Shown piece by piece: positions 35,314-42,706 of a stretch of 64,000 bases of DNA. Below the pieces are notes generated by a model that saw only the letters and a program-made list of their open reading frames with translations, searched no databases and had not been told where the DNA came from. Origin of the DNA: Streptomyces cellulosae. GTDB lineage: Bacteria > Actinomycetota > Actinomycetes > Streptomycetales > Streptomycetaceae. The stretch covers positions 1 through 64,000 of the forward strand of contig NZ_JOEV01000014.1 of the NCBI RefSeq assembly GCF_000721105.1. The letters run 5' to 3'. The position numbers were made by a program, and so were the translations under genes. Positions within the stretch are counted from its first letter, which is position 1; each line of letters opens with the position of its first letter.

Positions 35314-35814
35314 TCAGGGCCGTAGTGCCAGCCGCCAGAGGGTCTCCCCGTCGTGTGTCTCGTCCGTGGGGGACAGCCCGGCCGCCTCGGCGACGGCCGC
35401 CGACGCGCGGTGGTCGGGGTGGATGTGGGCGACGACCGTCCGGACGTACCGCCCCACGAGCCAGGTGACCAGCCCGCGTGCCGCCTCGGAGGCGAAGCGG
35501 CGGCCCTGCCAGGGCGTGCCCACGATCCAGGCGATCTCCGCGGCGTGCCGTCCGGTGACCGTCGCCTGGACGGTGCCGATGAGACGGGACTCCTCGCGCA
35601 GCCGCAGCACCCAGTTGCACCAGGAGACACCCGGCTCGGGCGCACCGGCGACGAGGCGCTCGTAACGGGTCCGCAGTTCGTCGACGGTGAGGGGCGCGCC
35701 GCCGATGAACGCGTGCAGCGCCGGGTCCGACAGGACGGCCGCCATCTCCTCGGCGTGTTCGACACGCAGGGGGAGGAGGTCGAGACGGGCGGTGGTGAGG
35801 GGATCGGCCTGCAC
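35314..35814 (-). CDS. GNAT-family N-acetyltransferase
   Basis: A 166-residue RimJ/RimL-like GNAT acetyltransferase. The N-terminal TARLDLLPLRVEHAEEMAAVL, central GTVQATVT and the acetyl-CoA loop region GTPWQGRRFASEAARGL are typical. The GTG at 35812-35814 is preferred because GAGG lies five bases upstream; an earlier GTG at 35865 is open but would place the start next to the tRNA terminator. Target amine unknown. Confidence 0.82.
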   Translation of the reverse strand: MQADPLTTARLDLLPLRVEHAEEMAAVLSDPALHAFIGGAPLTVDELRTRYERLVAGAPEPGVSWCNWVLRLREESRLIGTVQATVTGRHAAEIAWIVGTPWQGRRFASEAARGLVTWLVGRYVRTVVAHIHPDHRASAAVAEAAGLSPTDETHDGETLWRLALRP

Positions 35815-35870
35815 GGGGGCCTCAAGGGGGCTGGGTGGTGCGGTGGACGGGTCGGCGTATGGAACGCGAT

Positions 35871-35904
35871 CAGCCGGTGACCTTGTTTCCAAGGTCACCG
35901 GCTG
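35871..35904 (-). terminator. Terminator for tRNA-His
   Basis: A perfect 14-bp stem (CAGCCGGTGACCTT with complement) and 6-base loop begin ten bases past the tRNA 3' end on the minus strand. Confidence 0.85.
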
Positions 35905-35913
35905 ATGACTCAG

Positions 35914-35987
35914 GGTGAGTGACGGGACTCGAACCCGCGGCATCCTGGACCACAACCAGGTGCTCTACCAGCTGAGCTACACCCACC
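35914..35987 (-). tRNA. tRNA-His (anticodon GTG)
   Basis: Cloverleaf on the minus strand, with the extra 5' G (position -1) typical of histidine tRNA opposite discriminator C. Acceptor stem GTGGGTG pairs with CACTCAC, the anticodon loop is TTGTGGT, and the T-arm contains GGTTCGAGTCC. CCA is not encoded. Confidence 0.96.
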
Positions 35988-36095
35988 ATGTCGGCGGCCC
36001 GGGTTTCCCCGACCGGCCGAGAAAAAGTGTACAGGGTCCGAAGGGGTGCTCGCGCCCGGCTTTCGCGGGGCCCCTTCGAGAGCCTGTGACCTGCC

Positions 36096-36698
36096 CTACT
36101 GCGCGGGCAGGACGTACTTGGCGGCGATCGTCTTCGCGGTGTCGGAGTCCGGGCCCGGCTGCGGTACGAAGACGGCCTCGCGGTAGTAGCGCAGTTCCGC
36201 GATGGACTCGCGGATGTCGGCGAGGGCGCGGTGGTTGCCGTTCTTCTGCGGGCTGTTGAAGTACGCCCGCGGGTACCAGCGCCGGGCGAGTTCCTTGACG
36301 CTGGACACGTCGACGATGCGGTAGTGGAGGTAGCCCTCCAGGGTGGGCATGTCCCGCAGCAGGAACCCCCGGTCGGTGCCGACCGAGTTGCCGCACAGAG
36401 GGGCCTTGCCGGGTTCCTTGACGTGCTCCCTCACATAGGCGAGGACCTGCTCCTCGGCGTCCGTGAGCGTCGTACCGCCGGACAGCTCCGTGAGCAGCCC
36501 GGACGCGGTGTGCATCTGACGCACCACCTCCGGCATCGTCTCCAGTGCCTGGTCCGGCGGACGGATGACGATGTCCACACCGTCGCCGAGGATGTTGAGC
36601 TCGGAGTCGGTGACGAGGGCGGCGACCTCGATGAGCGCGTCGTCGGACAGCGAGAGGCCGGTCATCTCGCAGTCGATCCACACCATGCGATCATTCAT
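36096..36698 (-). CDS. orn: Oligoribonuclease Orn
   Basis: A 200-residue DEDDh 3'-5' exoribonuclease that degrades 2-5-nt RNAs and, in Streptomyces, pGpG from c-di-GMP breakdown. The catalytic acids are visible in [10 protein letters not shown] (Asp, Glu), [11 protein letters not shown] (Asp), and [10 protein letters not shown] (His, Asp). Length is normal. It follows adpA on the same strand with a hairpin between, the conserved Streptomyces adpA-ornA arrangement. The link to c-di-GMP connects it functionally with cdgA in the same window. Confidence 0.95.
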   Translation of the reverse strand: MNDRMVWIDCEMTGLSLSDDALIEVAALVTDSELNILGDGVDIVIRPPDQALETMPEVVRQMHTASGLLTELSGGTTLTDAEEQVLAYVREHVKEPGKAPLCGNSVGTDRGFLLRDMPTLEGYLHYRIVDVSSVKELARRWYPRAYFNSPQKNGNHRALADIRESIAELRYYREAVFVPQPGPDSDTAKTIAAKYVLPAQ

Positions 36699-36778
36699 GC
36701 GACCACCCTAAGGCTGACGTCCGTCTTCTGGGACGCCCGGTGCGGGCCCTGAACTCGCCGGGTGCTGGGCCCCGGAGT

Positions 36779-36830
36779 GGCCGGTGGGGGCGGCGGGGGT
36801 GAGAATCTCCCCGCGCCGCCCCCACCGGCC
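36779..36830 (-). terminator. Hairpin between adpA and orn
   Basis: A perfect 17-bp stem (36779-36795 with 36814-36830; arm GGCCGGTGGGGGCGGCG) lies ten bases past the adpA stop. It probably reduces but may not abolish read-through from adpA into orn. Confidence 0.75.
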
Positions 36831-36839
36831 GTACCGCAT

Positions 36840-38108
36840 TCACATCCCGCTGCGCTGCCCCGGCACACTCGCCCGGCTTCCCGCGTACGCCTCGCGACCG
36901 TTCTCCGAGGAGGACGAGGAGGACGACGCCAGGGGCGCGGACGTCCCCACCGGGCTGGGTGCCCGGCGGGTCTGGAGCGGCACCGGTCCGCCGCCCTCCT
37001 GGTGCGGCGCGGCCGTCGGCGCGCTCGTCGGCCCGGACTGACCGGCCCCCGCTGCCGCTCCGTCGCCGTCCACCGGCGGTCGGTCCCCCTGCGGCCTGCG
37101 GGCGCGGTACGCGGCCCGGTACGCGGCCGGGGACGATCCCAGCTGGCGGCGGAAGTGTCCGCGCAGCGCCACCGGCGAGCGGAAGCCGCAGCGCCCCGCG
37201 ACCTCGTCCACCGAGTAGTCCGACGTCTCCAGCAGCCGCTGGGCCTGCAGGACGCGCTGCGTGATCAGCCACTGCAGCGGGGCACTGCCCGTCAGTGAGC
37301 GGAACCGGCGGTCGAACGTTCGCCGGCTCATGTACGCGCGGGCGGCCAGCGTCTCCACGTCGAACTGCTCGTGGAGGTGCTCCAGCGCCCAGGCGACGAC
37401 CTCGGCGAGCGGGTCGGCGCCGATCTCCTCTGGTAAAGACCTGTCGAGGTAGCGCTCCTGACCGCCCGACCGGCGCGGCGGAACCACCAGGCGCCGGGCC
37501 AGCGCGCCCGCCGCCTCGTTGCCGTGGTCCGTCCGCACGATGTGGAGACAGAGGTCGATTCCGGCAGCCGTACCCGCGGACGTCAGGACGTCGCCGTCGT
37601 CCACGAACAGCTCACGCGGATCCACGTGCACCGACGGGTAGCGCTTGGCCAGCGTCGGCGCGTACATCCAGTGGGTGGTCGCGGGGCGGCCGTCCAGCAG
37701 GCCCGCCGCCGCGAGGACGAAGGCGCCGGTGCACAGCCCCACGATGCGGGCCCCCTCCTCGTGCGCGCGGCGCAGCGCGTCGAGTGCCTCCTCCGGTGGC
37801 GGAGAAGTGATCGAACGCCAGGCCGGCACGACGACGGTGCCCGCCCGGGAGATCGCTTCCAGGCCATGTGGTGCGGTGAGTTCCAGGCCCCCTGTGGTCC
37901 GCAGCGGGCCCTCTTCCCCGGCACTCACCAGCAGTCGGTAACGCGGCACTCCGGCGTCCTGGCGGTCGATCCCGAACACCGAAAGCGGAATGGAACTCTC
38001 GAAGATGGGGCCGCCGCTGAACAGCAGCACCGCGACGATCTCCTTGCGGCGTCGCCCGGACAGTTTCCGGGCCGCGGCTTCCGGCGCGGCGGTGGAGTCG
38101 TGGCTCAT
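36840..38108 (-). CDS. adpA: Global developmental regulator AdpA (AraC family), TTA-containing
   Basis: A 422-residue transcription factor with an N-terminal DJ-1/PfpI-like dimerisation domain (about 25-200) and a C-terminal AraC-type double helix-turn-helix (AARAYMSRRTFDRRFRSLTG, then DEVAGRCGFRSPVALRGHF), followed by a low-complexity Gly/Pro/Ser tail. It activates genes for aerial growth and secondary metabolism. Leu225, in the inter-domain linker SLPEE, is encoded by TTA (37434-37436), so translation needs the bldA tRNA. The start MSHDSTAAPEAA at 38106-38108 is the conserved one. The tail after the DNA-binding domain varies between species. Confidence 0.97.
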   Translation of the reverse strand: MSHDSTAAPEAAARKLSGRRRKEIVAVLLFSGGPIFESSIPLSVFGIDRQDAGVPRYRLLVSAGEEGPLRTTGGLELTAPHGLEAISRAGTVVVPAWRSITSPPPEEALDALRRAHEEGARIVGLCTGAFVLAAAGLLDGRPATTHWMYAPTLAKRYPSVHVDPRELFVDDGDVLTSAGTAAGIDLCLHIVRTDHGNEAAGALARRLVVPPRRSGGQERYLDRSLPEEIGADPLAEVVAWALEHLHEQFDVETLAARAYMSRRTFDRRFRSLTGSAPLQWLITQRVLQAQRLLETSDYSVDEVAGRCGFRSPVALRGHFRRQLGSSPAAYRAAYRARRPQGDRPPVDGDGAAAGAGQSGPTSAPTAAPHQEGGGPVPLQTRRAPSPVGTSAPLASSSSSSSENGREAYAGSRASVPGQRSGM

Positions 38109-38486
38109 ACTGCTAAGCCCCCCTCGGTGGTCGCGGCTCCTCGGTTGTGTCGCTCCTGCACGTTTCCCCTTGGTCCTGCACGAGTCCCCCGCCGTAAGAC
38201 AGTCAAGATCGAATCTACTGTGCGTCATGGTGCCGTCGTGACAAGTTCGTCATCCGGCACATTGTCGACTTGGCAACTTGGCGTGAAGCATTCGATCACG
38301 AAGCGTTGCACTCGTGGGGCGTGCAGGGAAGTGCGCCTTGTCGCAGTGGCCAATCCACGTAGGGTGCGCAGACCCCCGAAGGTCCTTTCCGTGCAGGTGG
38401 AACGGGGGTTGGGGGGTGGTTCGGCCAAGGGGGGCGCAGGGTTCGGAAGTTGGCTGAAAAGAGTCGTGCGCGTGCGCGGAAACCGG
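38109..38486. promoter_or_regulatory. adpA upstream region
   Basis: 378 bp without a gene. It is AT-richer than its surroundings at 38200-38320 and contains TTGGC repeats (CTTGGCAACTTGGCGTGAAG, 38268-38287) that resemble AdpA target half-sites, compatible with autoregulation. No precise promoter could be assigned. Confidence 0.5.
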
Positions 38487-38843
38487 TCAGCCGACCGGTG
38501 TATTTCCCCCACTGTGACGTCCGCCTCTGTGCGCCCCCACCCCGGCCCGGTGATGGCGGACGTGCGGGCGGCCGTGGTGGGGGCCGCCGCGGGGAGCCCG
38601 CTCCTCTGGAACCGGGCGGGCCGCGCAGCGTTCCGACTGGCGCAGGAGGATACGGCAGGCCGCGGTCACGGCGGCCAGACCGAGTGCGGTGCCGGTGGCG
38701 CCGGCCAGCGAGGTGCCGAACCACAGGAGGACCACGGGTACCAGGACGCAGCTGAAGGCCGCCCAGCGGATGACGTCCGTGGCGGAGTCCTGGCCGGGCG
38801 AGGTCGCGCGGGGGGCTTCGGGACGGGGGCTGGGACCGGACAT
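38487..38843 (-). CDS. Small membrane protein upstream of adpA
   Basis: A 118-residue protein with two hydrophobic helices (RWAAFSCVLVPVVLLWFG and GTALGLAAVTAACRILL) between a proline-rich N-terminus and a His/Arg/Gly-rich tail ending HSGGNTPVG. The ATG at 38841-38843 follows GGGAG five bases upstream. It lies in the same direction as adpA, 378 bp before it. The function is unknown. The histidine-rich tail could bind metal, but no motif proves it. Confidence 0.75.
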   Translation of the reverse strand: MSGPSPRPEAPRATSPGQDSATDVIRWAAFSCVLVPVVLLWFGTSLAGATGTALGLAAVTAACRILLRQSERCAARPVPEERAPRGGPHHGRPHVRHHRAGVGAHRGGRHSGGNTPVG

Positions 38844-39260
38844 GCGTGCTCCCTGGGGCGTGGCTCAGGGGGTTCAACGCGTGTTCGATCCATCGGTCAC
38901 TCTGTGTCCGCCGGTCGGCCACTGCCTGTTCGGCCCCGGCCCGCCGGGGGACTGCCTCTCGGCCACGGTCCGTCGCTCACGATGTGCCCGACGGCGGGTG
39001 CCGGTACGGGAGTCCTGTGGAAACCGCCTGTACAGCGCAGCAACCATTGCGTTACGGGCGCCCCTCGTGCATGCTCCCTGAAACCCCCGCGGTGGGGGCC
39101 CCGCTCCAGCGAAGCCGAGAGCGGGGGAGTGGGCGGGAACTGGGCTAAGGAGGCGTGCCGCCGTACCCTTGAGGGTATGGGGTGGGGAAGATGATTCCCG
39201 GACACAGCTCCGCCGCACACTGTCGTCCCTCCCAAAAAGGATCACAACGCCGAGACAGCC
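38844..39260. other. Divergent intergenic region
   Basis: 417 bp between the small membrane protein and the stress-protein gene. Frames here overlap each other without a start/SD pair, and I see no RNA gene. It should hold the promoters of both flanking genes. Confidence 0.5.
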
Positions 39261-39788
39261 ATGGCCGGTCACGAATTCTTCGAACCCGCGGACCGCAAGC
39301 GGCCCGTCGCCGATCCCACGGCGGCCGAGCCCCTGGCGGCGGATGAGCCACGCCACTCCTGCGACCCGGCCTTCAAGCACGGTGTCGTGGTCGGCTTCGA
39401 CGGCTCCACGTCCAGTGAGCGCGCCCTCGCGTACGCCATCGGCATGGCGCATCGCTCCGGGTCGGCTCTGATCATCGTCCATGTCGCCAACCGGCTGCCC
39501 ACCACGGTGTGGGCGGGCTGCGAGCCACCGGTCTTCGTCGACGTGCCGGACCACCGCATCGAGGTCCTCGGTCTCGAACTCGCCTGTGCGGACTACCTCG
39601 CCGAAGTGCCCTGGATCCTCGTCGAGCGCGGCGGTGACATCTGCCACGAGCTCGAAGAGGTGGGGCGGGAGTACGAGGCGAACGCGATCGTCGTCGGGTC
39701 GACCCACGGCATCGTCGGCCGGATCTTCGGCTCGGTCGCGGGGCGGCTCGCGAAGCGGGCGAAGCGGCCCGTGATCGTCATCCCGTAA
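39261..39788 (+). CDS. Universal stress protein (UspA family)
   Basis: A 175-residue single-domain Usp. After a 38-residue hydrophilic extension comes the strand-loop VVVGFDGSTSSERAL, and near the end the nucleotide-binding loop VVGSTHGIVGRIFGSVAGRLAKRAKRPVIVIP region, so ATP binding is likely. The ATG at 39261 has GAGA upstream. No operon partner; the broken acetate-transporter gene follows 182 bp downstream. Confidence 0.87.
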   Translation: MAGHEFFEPADRKRPVADPTAAEPLAADEPRHSCDPAFKHGVVVGFDGSTSSERALAYAIGMAHRSGSALIIVHVANRLPTTVWAGCEPPVFVDVPDHRIEVLGLELACADYLAEVPWILVERGGDICHELEEVGREYEANAIVVGSTHGIVGRIFGSVAGRLAKRAKRPVIVIP

Positions 39789-39884
39789 GCGCCGCGCGCC
39801 TGTGTCGTTGTCATTCCGTAACTGGCCGTTCTCCCAGGTGAGATGAGTCCTGGGTACCGCCGACTCCCTTTGTGCGCCGCATAA

Positions 39885-39902
39885 ATCTACTCGTGCGTAG
39901 AT
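39885..39902. promoter_or_regulatory. Inverted repeat upstream of the broken acetate-transporter gene
   Basis: ATCTAC and GTAGAT flank a 6-base spacer, 69 bp before the GTG start. It could be an operator or promoter-proximal site of the former transporter gene. No regulator is identified. Confidence 0.4.
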
Positions 39903-39970
39903 GTGTTTGTGCCCTTGTGAAGGGCATATACCGGGCACCGCACACCTGCACGGCACGAAGGGAGTCCGCC

Positions 39971-40299
39971 GTGGACAACGACGTCTCCGCGGGAAGCACC
40001 ACCACGATCGTCGGCCGACTCGCGCTCGGCGTCACGCTGTTGGCCTTCGGTGAAGCAGGGGGATTCCTGGCTCACGCTGCCTGTGGGGCAGCGACCCAAC
40101 AGGTCTTCCACGATCAACACCAGCCGGGTTGAAACCAGCCCGGTTTGACACGCCAAAGCCTGGACCTGCATGTGCTGGCGGCTGGTTCGCCGTGGCGGCG
40201 GGTGCGGTGGCCTGGTACGCGGCGACCGCGGCGCCGGCCCACTGGCCGACCGCCGTTCCGCGACGCGCGGCGCGCCGGGGCGTGACGGCCACGGAGTAG
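39971..40299 (+). pseudogene. Acetate uptake transporter (AceTr/YaaH family) with internal deletion
   Basis: A GTG with GGGAG upstream opens the family N-terminus (DNDVSAGSTTTIVGRLALGVTLLAF), about 27 residues. The next 125 bp are unrelated. The family C-terminus then resumes in another frame (GWFAVAAGAVAWYAATAAPAHWPTAVPR) and ends at a TAG at 40297-40299. Intact members are about 200 residues with six helices, so the middle 130 or more residues are gone. The remaining frame from the GTG encodes only 53 residues and is surely non-functional. Confidence 0.75.
40051..40175. mobile_element. Insertion-sequence scar, possibly an IS200/IS605-type end
   Basis: The foreign segment inside the transporter remnant begins GAAGCAGGGGGATTCCTGG, which resembles the terminal sequence of Streptomyces IS200/IS605 (TnpB-type) elements. 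It also holds a near-duplicated AACCAGCCCGG motif. No transposase frame remains. The family assignment is from memory of such ends. Confidence 0.4.
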
Positions 40300-40338
40300 C
40301 TGCCGCCGGCTGGGGGTTGGGCGGCCCCCGGCGTTGAG

Positions 40339-40381
40339 GAACGGACCCCCCGTGAGTGTGGCGTCACGTGGGGGTCCGTTC
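40339..40381. terminator. Terminator between the transporter remnant and glmS
   Basis: GAACGGACCCCC and its complement GGGGGTCCGTTC form a 12-bp stem, with CGTGA/TCACG adding five more pairs across one bulge. Placed to terminate both convergent units. Confidence 0.75.
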
Positions 40382-40446
40382 TCTTGCTCGGCCTCAGCGG
40401 GTGCGTGGGGGCCTGTCGCGCAGTTCCCCGCGCCCCTTGAAAGTTC

Positions 40447-42264
40447 CTACTCGACCGTCACCGACTTGGCGAGGTTCCTGGGCTTGTCGATGTCCCTGCC
40501 CAGAGTCAATGCCGTGTGGTACGCGAGGAGTTGGAGAGGGATGCCGAGGAGGATGGGATCGAGTTCGTCCTCGTTCTTGGGGACGACGATGGTCTGGTCG
40601 GCCTTTTCCTGGCACTCGTGGGCCACGGCGAGGATCCTGCCGCTGCGGGCCTTGATCTCCTCCAGGGCGGCGCGGTTCTTCTCCAGGAGGTCGTCGTCGG
40701 GGACGATCGCGACCGTGGGCAGGGCGGGCTCGATGAGGGCCAGGGGGCCGTGCTTCAACTCCGAGGCGGGGTAGGCCTCGGCGTGGATGTACGAGACCTC
40801 CTTGAGCTTCAGGGAGGCCTCACGGGCCACCGGGTAGCCCCGGACGCGGCCGATGAAGAGCATGGAGCGGGCCTCGGCGTACTGGTCGGCCAGCTTCTTG
40901 ATCTCGTCCTCCTGCTCCAGGATCTCGGTGATCTGGCCGGGCAGTTTGCGCAGGCCCTCGATGATCCGCTTGCCGTCGCGGACGGAGAGGTCGCGGGTGC
41001 GGCCCAGGTGCAGGGCGAGCAGGGCGAAGGCGACCGTGGTGTTGGTGAAGCACTTGGTGGAGACCACGCAGACCTCGGGGCCGGCGTGCACGTAGATGCC
41101 GCCGTCGGCCTCGCGGGCGATCGCCGAGCCGACCACGTTGACCACGCCCAGCACCCGTGCGCCCTTGCGCTTGAGCTCCTGGACGGCCGCCAGCACGTCG
41201 TACGTCTCGCCGGACTGGGAGACGGCGACGTAAAGCGTGTCGGGGTCCACGACCGCGTTGCGGTAGCGGAACTCGGAGGCGGGCTCGGCGTCGGCGGGGA
41301 TGCGGGCCAGCTCCTCGATCATCTGGGCGCCGATCATGCCCGCGTGGTACGAGGTGCCGCAGCCGAGGATCTTCACGCGGCGGATCTGACGTGCCTCGCG
41401 GGCGTCCAGGTTCAGGCCGCCGAGGTGCACGGTGGAGAAGCGGTCGTCGATGCGGCCGCGCAGCACGCGGTCCACGGCGTCGGCCTGCTCGTGGATCTCC
41501 TTGTGCATGTAGGTGTCGTGGCCGCCCATGTCGTAGGAGGCGGCCTCCCACTCCACGGTGGTCGGCTCGGCGGTGGTGCGGGTGCCCTCGGTGGTGTAGG
41601 TGCGGAAGTCATCGGCCTTGAGGGTGGCCATCTCGCCGTCGTCGAGGGTGACGATCTGCCGGGTGTGGGCGACCAGGGCGGCGATGTCGGAGGCGACGAA
41701 CATCTCCTTCTCGCCGATGCCGAGGACGACCGGGGAGCCGTTGCGGGCCACCACGATCCGGTCCGGGAAGTCGGCGTGCAGGACGGCGATACCGTACGTG
41801 CCCTCGACGACCCGCAGGGTCTCGCGGACCCTGTCCTCCAGCTTCTCGCCCTGGGCGCGGGCGATGAGGTGGACCAGGACCTCGGTGTCGGTCTCGGAGA
41901 GGAACTCGACGCCGTCCGCCTCCAGCTTGCGGCGCAGGTCGGAGGCGTTGTCGATGATGCCGTTGTGGACGACGGCGACCTTGCCCTCGGCGTCCAGGTG
42001 CGGGTGGGCGTTCACGTCGGAGGGGGCACCGTGGGTGGCCCAGCGGGTGTGGGCGATGCCGGTGGTGCCCTTGAAGCGCGCCGGGACCTTGGCCTCCAGG
42101 TCGCGGACCCGGCCCTTGGCCTTGACCATCTTCAGGCCGGGCGTCTTCGGCGAGGTGACGACGATGCCGGCCGAGTCGTAGCCGCGGTACTCCAGGCGCT
42201 GCAGGCCCTCCAGGAGCAGGGGAGCGACGTCACGCTTCCCGATGTAACCCACGATTCCGCACAT
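40447..42264 (-). CDS. glmS: Glutamine:fructose-6-phosphate aminotransferase GlmS
   Basis: A 605-residue enzyme that makes glucosamine-6-phosphate for cell-wall and amino-sugar synthesis. The N-terminal glutaminase domain starts MCGIVGYIG with Cys2 as nucleophile; two SIS sugar-isomerase domains follow (SQSGETYDV and later LKEVSYIHAEAY, ending NLAKSVTVE). The start has GAGGGAC upstream. Only 13 bp separate it from the small upstream gene, so they are co-transcribed. No glmS ribozyme or leader structure is seen. Confidence 0.96.
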   Translation of the reverse strand: MCGIVGYIGKRDVAPLLLEGLQRLEYRGYDSAGIVVTSPKTPGLKMVKAKGRVRDLEAKVPARFKGTTGIAHTRWATHGAPSDVNAHPHLDAEGKVAVVHNGIIDNASDLRRKLEADGVEFLSETDTEVLVHLIARAQGEKLEDRVRETLRVVEGTYGIAVLHADFPDRIVVARNGSPVVLGIGEKEMFVASDIAALVAHTRQIVTLDDGEMATLKADDFRTYTTEGTRTTAEPTTVEWEAASYDMGGHDTYMHKEIHEQADAVDRVLRGRIDDRFSTVHLGGLNLDAREARQIRRVKILGCGTSYHAGMIGAQMIEELARIPADAEPASEFRYRNAVVDPDTLYVAVSQSGETYDVLAAVQELKRKGARVLGVVNVVGSAIAREADGGIYVHAGPEVCVVSTKCFTNTTVAFALLALHLGRTRDLSVRDGKRIIEGLRKLPGQITEILEQEDEIKKLADQYAEARSMLFIGRVRGYPVAREASLKLKEVSYIHAEAYPASELKHGPLALIEPALPTVAIVPDDDLLEKNRAALEEIKARSGRILAVAHECQEKADQTIVVPKNEDELDPILLGIPLQLLAYHTALTLGRDIDKPRNLAKSVTVE

Positions 42265-42277
42265 ACAGATGTGTCCC

Positions 42278-42571
42278 TCAGCCGTAGACGATGCGGCGCA
42301 GCTGCCGGAGCGTGAGCTCCGGCGGTGCCACCGCGCGGTATTTGAGATCCGCCGCGATCCGTTCGAAGATCTCCGCGTTCACCAGGCCCTGGCCCTGCAA
42401 CTCGCGGTGGCGGCGACGGACGTATTCCTCCGTCGTCTCGTCGAAGTAGGCGAGCACGTCCTGGACCACCCGCAGTGCCTCGCCCCGGTTCAGGGGCGTG
42501 GACCTTGTCAGATGATCAACGAGTTCGTCGTGCACCCGGTAGATCCTGAGGGACCGGCGGCACTTTCGCAA
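42278..42571 (-). CDS. Conserved small protein upstream of glmS
   Basis: Up to 97 residues, helical and charged (VHDELVDHL, NRGEALRVVQDVLAYFDET, TLRQLRRIVYG). I recognise it as conserved next to glmS in Streptomyces but know of no function. The TTG at 42569-42571 has CAGGA close upstream; a GTG at 42533-42535 has AGGA eight bases upstream and may be the real start (85 residues). The tight spacing with glmS suggests shared expression. Confidence 0.72.
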   Translation of the reverse strand: MRKCRRSLRIYRVHDELVDHLTRSTPLNRGEALRVVQDVLAYFDETTEEYVRRRHRELQGQGLVNAEIFERIAADLKYRAVAPPELTLRQLRRIVYG

Positions 42572-42706
42572 GAATCCTGCCCGATTCCGGGCAGGCCTCT
42601 GAAGGGAATCTTTGGGCGAACGTTGAATCTGTCATGAGCACCTGTTCTCGCGTCGTCCATCCGGCGTCTTGCGCTCCGTCGTCTGGGGGGACGAGTTTCA
42701 GACGCC

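Noticed and set aside
38874..39956. Minus-strand frame antisense to the stress-protein gene
   Set aside because: It runs opposite to a clear UspA gene and has no domain of its own.
42265..42277. glmS ribozyme leader
   Set aside because: Only 13 bp separate the two genes, which is too short, and the glmS ribozyme is known from Gram-positive Firmicutes rather than Streptomyces.
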